Assembly (NCBI GenBank): GCA_026416955.1
Contig: JAOAEE010000029.1
Coordinates: 1 to 59,323 of the forward strand
DNA: 59,323 nucleotides
Direction: 5' to 3'
Source of the DNA: Ignavibacteria bacterium
GTDB taxonomy: Bacteria > Bacteroidota > Ignavibacteria > Kapaibacteriales > UBA2268
Below, one piece after another: positions 54,518-59,323 of this stretch. The translations under genes were made by a program, and so were the position numbers. Within the stretch, counting starts at the first letter, position 1; the number at the start of each line of letters is the position of its first letter. The notes beneath the pieces were generated by a model. It was not told the origin of the DNA and searched no databases. It saw only the letters and a list, made by a program, of their open reading frames with translations.

Positions 54518-56006
54518 ACGAAAACGACGAATTGTTGAAATCTACTTTATTCTATATTTAGCAGCGTTAGTTTTTATCCTTCCAGAAAGCAGTTTCAAAC
54601 CCGGCGGCGGAAACGGTCCCGAGGTAATCGGGGATTTCCAAACTGGTTTTACTTTGATTCCCGAAAAGTCTGCTCTCGTTTGCAATGTGGTAGTTGAACC
54701 AAATGGTTATAGAATAACTAAAATCGATTCATCGAATGTGATTTTCTATACTGGCGATTTCGAAGATATTCAGTTCGAATTCACTGTTGAAGACCAATCA
54801 ACTAACCGCTCCGTTACCCTTCGCCCCGACAAAAATTACTCTGCAAAATATTTCCGCGTCGTCGAAGTTCCCGAAAAAAAAGCAGCAGTGTTCTATTGGC
54901 GACCCCAATATTTAGATAATTTTAATACTACATATTTAGTCAAGGTGGTTGCTACTGCAAAAAGTAAAAAAACATTTGGAACAAAATACCCAGAACGATT
55001 TACTTATAAAGCAACTGCACAGTTCACCTTGCTAATCGTTCTTATGAATGCAGTTACTGGCGAACAAACTATTGCCCAAGGCAACCAACAAACACCACAA
55101 TTTCCATTAAATATTTTGGAACAAACACAACAAATTCCAACTGGTTTTGGGGTTGGAAAAATTTCGGTTAACGCCTCCACCCCAAATGTTACTCAACTTG
55201 CATACCAACAATGGGCAAACACAATCAACGCAACAAATGTAAATTTAGCCTCGGACGCAAAGATAGACTTAATTGCACGCCCGGAACCAGAAAATAATGG
55301 TGGTACTGCTCAAATTTCCGAAATAAAACCCGATTACCTTGTCATTCGAGGTCGCACCCCGGGTTATGGTCGCCTTAATATTGAACTTGTTGTTAAAAGA
55401 AAATTCGATGGGCAAGAAGCCAGAACCTCCTTTGTTGTCGTACCACAGCAAATCGAAAAACCAATTTTCAAAGAATTCATCTATCCGGGCCAAACCGACA
55501 CCATCGACCCGCGTTTGCCCCTAATTGGCGGAGAATTGAAAACATTAATCAAAGATGGCAATAGAATTAGGGCTTCCAGCATTGGAGGTGCTCCAATTTA
55601 CTTTACTCCCGAATTAAGCGACACCGGCAAGCAACTAACACTCGAACGATACATCGACAACAACTTATTAGGACAAGTTTATACTATATATGTTTTAAAC
55701 TTTCCATTGCCCAAAATTGTCGATGTTATCAATACTGGAAATAGAGTTGTCGAAATTGTTACCCAAGCCTTTGGTGTTTTCAATCGCGAACGCAACGAAA
55801 TTGTTCGCCTTGAACTCGAAGGGAATGTTGCGGAACGATACATAGATTTGCGGGGTAAGTTGCAAGACTTTTATGGCAATCCCCCATATCGGCGGCAAAA
55901 TTTTCAATTGAAGCCAAAGGACCAGGGGAAACCTTTCGTTTTCGTTGTTACAGCAGTCGATAAATACGGTCGCCGTTCTGCCCCCCGCCGCGTCGTCGCC
56001 GATTAA
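54504..56006 (+). CDS. GldM/PorM-like periplasmic motor-arm protein
   Basis: A 500-residue protein with a single N-terminal membrane helix (about 11-26, IYFILYLAALVFILPE) and a large periplasmic part of beta-rich domains, the shape of GldM. Primary similarity to GldM is weak. The chief reason for the call is its 14-nt overlap with the GldL-like gene: gldL and gldM are almost always adjacent, and GldM inserts its helix into the GldL ring. A basic stretch (SSKRKRRI) fits a cytoplasmic N-terminus. The T9SS cargo gene at 57481 supports the setting. The other core genes gldK and gldN are not here. Confidence 0.55.
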   Translation: MQSSKRKRRIVEIYFILYLAALVFILPESSFKPGGGNGPEVIGDFQTGFTLIPEKSALVCNVVVEPNGYRITKIDSSNVIFYTGDFEDIQFEFTVEDQSTNRSVTLRPDKNYSAKYFRVVEVPEKKAAVFYWRPQYLDNFNTTYLVKVVATAKSKKTFGTKYPERFTYKATAQFTLLIVLMNAVTGEQTIAQGNQQTPQFPLNILEQTQQIPTGFGVGKISVNASTPNVTQLAYQQWANTINATNVNLASDAKIDLIARPEPENNGGTAQISEIKPDYLVIRGRTPGYGRLNIELVVKRKFDGQEARTSFVVVPQQIEKPIFKEFIYPGQTDTIDPRLPLIGGELKTLIKDGNRIRASSIGGAPIYFTPELSDTGKQLTLERYIDNNLLGQVYTIYVLNFPLPKIVDVINTGNRVVEIVTQAFGVFNRERNEIVRLELEGNVAERYIDLRGKLQDFYGNPPYRRQNFQLKPKDQGKPFVFVVTAVDKYGRRSAPRRVVAD

Positions 56007-56679
56007 TGGCAAATTTCCAAGTTTAAAAAATTATAATTGGCAAGCATACAAAAGGGGATAGCAAAGAAGTTTCTTAACCTCAACACTTAGTCCATTTTCG
56101 TTTTAACCTCGTCTCTTGCCTTTACCATAAAAGAAAAAAGAGAGTTCGTTGCACTTCCTCTTGTGTTCGACACGCCGTAAGTAAATATATAGGTAACGTA
56201 TGAGGGGAAAAAATCTTGCTGGTTCGAATACAATTAAAGTTTTGTTCAAACTGAAAAAATCTTATTCGAAAAGTAGGGTAAAATACAACAGAATGGTTAC
56301 AGTTTTTTTTTTTTTTGTTGCAAAATAGAATTTTTTATTAATAAGTTTGCAAGTGAATAAGTTAGCGATAGTTTGTTGACTATGTTCAATCGGAGCAAGA
56401 AAATAAAAATGAGCAAGAAAGAATACCCAACTGGATTTACATAGCTAATAAACTAACCAAAGGAAAAGGGTCAACCGAAAGCCTTCGGTTGACCCCCAGC
56501 CAATAAACTCCTTGAAATAAATTCAAGTAGAAAAACAAAAATAAAAAATAATAACGAAACAAACAAAATGTTCTTTGAAAAATTTGTATCAAAAGCAATT
56601 TCTGGAAATTCTTAAAAACCACTTTATTTAATTTTCCAGTTTTTTTAAATAATTTTGTTTAACAAAGTGGAAAAGAAAA
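56007..56679 (+). other. Intergenic region with an isolated hairpin
   Basis: About 670 nt without a credible gene. It has a 15-nt T run near 56300 and a perfect hairpin at 56468-56495. The remainder is AT-rich with frequent stops. Confidence 0.45.
56468..56495. repeat. Perfect 12-bp palindromic hairpin
   Basis: GGGTCAACCGAA pairs perfectly with TTCGGTTGACCC around AGCC. It is 460 nt from the nearest upstream gene end and has no T tract on either side, so an ordinary terminator is unlikely. It may be a small repeat element. Confidence 0.45.
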
Positions 56680-56829
56680 ATGTTAATGAAAAGACTTATA
56701 TTTGCAATTTCTCTTCTAACTTTGATAGAAAATTCAGTTAAAATTGAGGCACAAAGCTGCGAACCCCCACCTTGTTTTACCCTAGTCCCGAAATTTGCGG
56801 CGGATGTAGAGATTGGCAGCCACAAATAA
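56680..56829 (+). CDS. Signal-peptide fragment, probable 5' part of the frameshifted cysteine-rich gene
   Basis: A 49-codon frame beginning MLMKRLIFAISLLTLI, a clear signal peptide, with cleavage expected after IEAQ before SCEPPP. It then runs out of frame relative to the long cysteine-rich frame. Read alone it makes no sensible mature protein. Adding one base in the run of five C at 56764-56768 joins it to the next entry. The alternative start ATG 56686 (MKRLIF) is equally good. No strong ribosome-binding site is seen. Confidence 0.6.
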   Translation: MLMKRLIFAISLLTLIENSVKIEAQSCEPPPCFTLVPKFAADVEIGSHK

Positions 56830-57458
56830 GAACAAAAATTATTGATATGAACAATTATTCTCCACCTTTTCCGGGTTGTTCATTAATTGTTGAATATTGT
56901 TATTTTGTATGTACCCAAGTTCCCGCAAGGGCACCTTGCGACCAATGTGTAGCTTACCATATTAAATCAGTATCACCAACTTATCCATATTGCGGCGCTT
57001 GCAATAGCTTATTCAATTTTCTGAATTCTGGCGACCCTTATGAAAGGCAAATTAAGATTAGGAACCTTATTACATATTTAACAATTAAAATTATGGTAAC
57101 GAACTTTCAAGAATTTGTAGATGGTTTACCACCTCATATGAGAAGATATTGTGAGGATGGATGCTTCGCTAAATATTATGTGTATGAAGGTAAATGTCAA
57201 GCATACTGCTATGTCCACCATCCAGTTGAATTTCCTGATAAAAAATGGTTGATTACTCCAATTAATTGTGTTGAACAATATTGTTGTATAAGGGAATATT
57301 TATTTTGTTTAGATAGACAGAGTGGAAAACCACGATTTTACACTTCAATTTACACAATTCCGAATATTGTTTGTACTAATTTAAATATTCAATATTCAGA
57401 TTGCCCAATTGGGGAACATGTTGAAATATTACAATGTTTTGACAATTGTGCTCATTGA
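56772..57458 (+). CDS. Cysteine-rich secreted protein, apparently frameshifted at its 5' end
   Basis: A 229-residue frame with 21 cysteines, many in CxxC or CC pairs (ICGGC, CDQC, CGAC, EQYCC). I do not recognise the family. The cysteine content implies an exported, disulfide-bonded protein, yet this frame has no signal peptide and no ATG near its start; it opens only after a TGA at 56745 and the first candidate codons are CTG 56757 and TTG 56772. The signal peptide lies in another frame just upstream, so a one-base deletion or sequencing error is likely. It precedes the T9SS cargo gene by 22 nt. Confidence 0.6.
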   Translation: MFYPSPEICGGCRDWQPQIRTKIIDMNNYSPPFPGCSLIVEYCYFVCTQVPARAPCDQCVAYHIKSVSPTYPYCGACNSLFNFLNSGDPYERQIKIRNLITYLTIKIMVTNFQEFVDGLPPHMRRYCEDGCFAKYYVYEGKCQAYCYVHHPVEFPDKKWLITPINCVEQYCCIREYLFCLDRQSGKPRFYTSIYTIPNIVCTNLNIQYSDCPIGEHVEILQCFDNCAH

Positions 57459-57480
57459 CCAAATAAACAAGGAGGTAAAA

Positions 57481-58965
57481 ATGAAAAGACAAATACTTTT
57501 TATGGTTTTAATTACCTACCTTATATCATTAAGTAATGTAATTTGCCAGATAAATCTTAAATTTCAACAAACATATCCTAAAGTTGGGCAAATTACAAAT
57601 TGTAAATTATGTAAACTTGAAAATAATAAGATGTTTCTCGCAATATCGAACTGGTTCCCAGATACCACCGAATTAATGCTTGCGATTTTGGATAAAGATT
57701 TAAATTTGTTAGAGGTTTATAAAAAAATTTACACAACTGGTTTTTACAATTGGATTTATTGCCACGAGGATTTTATCGAATATTATGGTGTTTACATTGC
57801 TGGGGACAATCTTGAGTGGTGGTATGATTTCCAATTTATGATAGAGCGCTTTGATTATTCTTTTATGAATATTTTTTCATCAAAAGATACAACCTTTAAT
57901 CTTATGAGATACAACGTTAACCAAATTCCTATGGTTTTTCGGAAAAAGAACGGAACATATATTTGTAATACTTTAATGCCAATAGATACTCTTACAAAAC
58001 TGATTTATTTTGTTGAGATATATGATTCTTTAGGGAACTTCGTCAAAGAAGTTGTTTACGATACTTCAAAGTTCTCGAGGCGGTCTAAGTATCTGGGCTA
58101 CTTTAATAAAGATGAATACTACATCGAATTTCATCGTTTACCTCATGACTCTTTAGACTATCCCCCTGACAATTTTGCTTTAAAAATTTATTCCCCCGAC
58201 TTTGAGAAGAGAATTAAAACTGAAAGAGTTTCTTTGATTGGGGACGAAGTACGTTATGGAAGTTATTTCCATAAATTTAACAAGGACGGCAAATATCATT
58301 TCATTTTTCCCTCTACATATGTAACTGGTAAAACCAATATTATTGTATTGGATGATTGGGGTAATTTAATCGATAAAAAATTAGTTATATTGGATACAAA
58401 TTACATATGGTATTTTCAATCTGATCTAGTGCTATCCTCCGGAGATATCCTTTTTGGTGGTTGGGTGTATGACCCTTCACAAAGAAATTATTGTGGTTTC
58501 GTTGTAAAATTAAATAAAAATCTTGAAGTTGTCGATAAATTGATTTTCAATTGTGGTAGATATTTCACTTACTTTTTTGACTTTTTAGAATTAGAAAATG
58601 GTTCCGTCTTGGCAAGCGGGTCAAAGAAATTTGAGTTTTGGATTGGGGTTTTTGAGAATATTGTTAATAGCGTAGAACCATCGAACAATGCGGAAGGTTA
58701 TGCGAAAGTAATTACACGAAATAAGTCTGGTAAAAGTTTAGAGGTCATTGTAGAAATAAATCCTTCGGAAATAATTAAATCAATCAAAATTTGTGATGTT
58801 CTTGGGAATGAATTGTTGAACAAAAACAATATGCGCTGGAATTCGAATAATGAAAACCGATGGTCCGAAACTTTTGATATAGTAAATCTTTCTTCAGGAG
58901 TATATTTTATAGTGGTCGAAACGACTTCGAAGATTTACACGACAAAGTTTGTCCATGTTAATTAA
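57481..58965 (+). CDS. Secreted protein with T9SS type A C-terminal sorting domain
   Basis: A 494-residue exported protein. The signal peptide is MKRQILFMVLITYLISLS, cut before QINLKF. The middle is beta-rich and unrecognised. The last 85 residues are a type A sorting domain: INPSEIIKSIKICDVLGNEL, then FDIVNLSSGVYFIVVE and the basic end YTTKFVHVN. In known T9SS this domain directs passage through the outer membrane and is then removed. GGAGG precedes the ATG at 57481; the longer frame from 57409 overlaps the previous gene. Lying downstream of the GldLM-like pair, it shows T9SS is used in this organism. Confidence 0.85.
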   Translation: MKRQILFMVLITYLISLSNVICQINLKFQQTYPKVGQITNCKLCKLENNKMFLAISNWFPDTTELMLAILDKDLNLLEVYKKIYTTGFYNWIYCHEDFIEYYGVYIAGDNLEWWYDFQFMIERFDYSFMNIFSSKDTTFNLMRYNVNQIPMVFRKKNGTYICNTLMPIDTLTKLIYFVEIYDSLGNFVKEVVYDTSKFSRRSKYLGYFNKDEYYIEFHRLPHDSLDYPPDNFALKIYSPDFEKRIKTERVSLIGDEVRYGSYFHKFNKDGKYHFIFPSTYVTGKTNIIVLDDWGNLIDKKLVILDTNYIWYFQSDLVLSSGDILFGGWVYDPSQRNYCGFVVKLNKNLEVVDKLIFNCGRYFTYFFDFLELENGSVLASGSKKFEFWIGVFENIVNSVEPSNNAEGYAKVITRNKSGKSLEVIVEINPSEIIKSIKICDVLGNELLNKNNMRWNSNNENRWSETFDIVNLSSGVYFIVVETTSKIYTTKFVHVN

Positions 58966-59074
58966 CAATAAATTCGAAGTTAAAGTATATAGAATGGAAA
59001 AAAATAAAAAGGCTAGAGTAACAAGTGTTTTCATTTTATTAACTTTTAAGTTTGTTCCATCTTTAAGAAGCTTG

Positions 59075-59237
59075 TGCTACCATTAGTAGCATGGGCTTCC
59101 AGCCTTTGCAACTGAAGTAGCGACAGTATCCTTGCCGTCGGTCCAAAAGCAAGGATGCTTTTGGTACTTCGGAGAATTGCAAAAGCAAGGATGCTTTTGT
59201 TACTTCGGGGGTATCGAAAGCATCTCTGCTTTCGATA
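59075..59237. repeat. Array of small palindromic repeats
   Basis: Four hairpins occur in a row: TGCTAC/GTAGCA (59075-59091), CCAAAAGCA/TGCTTTTGG (59143-59164), CAAAAGCA/TGCTTTTG (59180-59199) and TATCGAAAGCA/TGCTTTCGATA (59212-59237). A 28-nt direct repeat (59145-59172 and 59181-59208) differs at one base. No transposase is next to it. Short open frames here are by-products of the repeats. Confidence 0.7.
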
Positions 59238-59250
59238 TTATGTTTTTTGA

Positions 59251-59323
59251 ACACCCCTTTATCCCCTCTATAAGAAGGGAATTTGCGCTCTTTTTCCCCT
59301 CTCGTAGAGGGGCGTAGGGGTGT
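59251..59323. repeat. Inverted-repeat element at the window end
   Basis: Terminal ACACCCCT (59251-59258) and AGGGGTGT (59316-59323) are perfect inverted repeats. Inside lie CCCCTCT/AGAGGGG (59296-59312) and a degenerate similar pair near 59263-59279. The layout is that of a small non-coding mobile or dispersed element. The window stops exactly at the end of the repeat. Confidence 0.65.

Noticed and set aside
59145-59208. Direct repeats as a possible CRISPR
   Set aside because: Only two copies 36 nt apart, an 8-nt gap in place of a spacer, and no cas genes.
59063-59254. A 63-codon minus-strand frame, and a similar plus-strand frame at 59132
   Set aside because: Both lie wholly within the palindromic repeats, which explains their repeated peptide pattern.

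Overview
The window is low-GC bacterial DNA with tightly packed genes. It most resembles the Ignavibacteria/Kapabacteria branch of the Bacteroidota-Chlorobi group. The support is a fused LpxC-FabZ followed by lpxA, a DUF3078 protein, a type IX secretion (T9SS) sorting domain at 57481-58965, a GldL/GldM-like pair, and TAnnTTTG-type promoter elements. These coexist with a real flagellar operon, which is rare in Bacteroidota. The class-level placement is inference.

Layout. 36-4002 (minus): late flagellar operon fliC-fliS-fliD-flaG, then a FliT/FlgN-like chaperone and a FlgM-like protein; fliC has a sigma-28-type promoter. 4186-7398 (plus): lipid A genes and a DUF3078 protein. 7395-16038: leucine-rich-repeat protein, hemB, aspartate kinase, an unrecognised acidic protein, and a sugar nucleotidyltransferase-metK-ahcY run. 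16137-24965: large BNR/sortilin-type secreted protein, orphan histidine kinase, M48 lipoprotein peptidase, DUF2520 oxidoreductase, and nrfHA for ammonifying nitrite reduction. 25115-27792 (minus): four-subunit 2-oxoacid:ferredoxin oxidoreductase. 27894-35480 (minus): class B PBP, LOG-family protein, murE, a dicarboxylate symporter, a DUF1460 protein and an LptG-type permease. 35605-40244 (plus): sugar kinase, two Hsp20 genes and dnaK, most separated by terminators.

40343-42929 (minus) is a type II-like restriction-modification pair with an unrecognised PD-(D/E)xK nuclease. Then follow an alpha/beta hydrolase lacking its nucleophile serine, ispH, cmk, a HAD phosphatase, two ssb genes (one without the acidic tip), a thiamine-binding protein, dapA, HU, pgsA, tpiA and lptC. 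On the plus strand come a saccharopine-dehydrogenase-like protein and xseB, then tRNA-Lys (minus) with a textbook Bacteroidota promoter.

The last 6 kb is the most novel part. A divergent gldL/gldM-like motor pair (53717-56006) is followed by a cysteine-rich secreted protein that appears frameshifted and by a T9SS cargo protein. The window ends in palindromic repeats, and its final base is also the last base of a terminal inverted repeat, as at an assembly break. Decayed copies of one repeat family also lie at 36775-36880.
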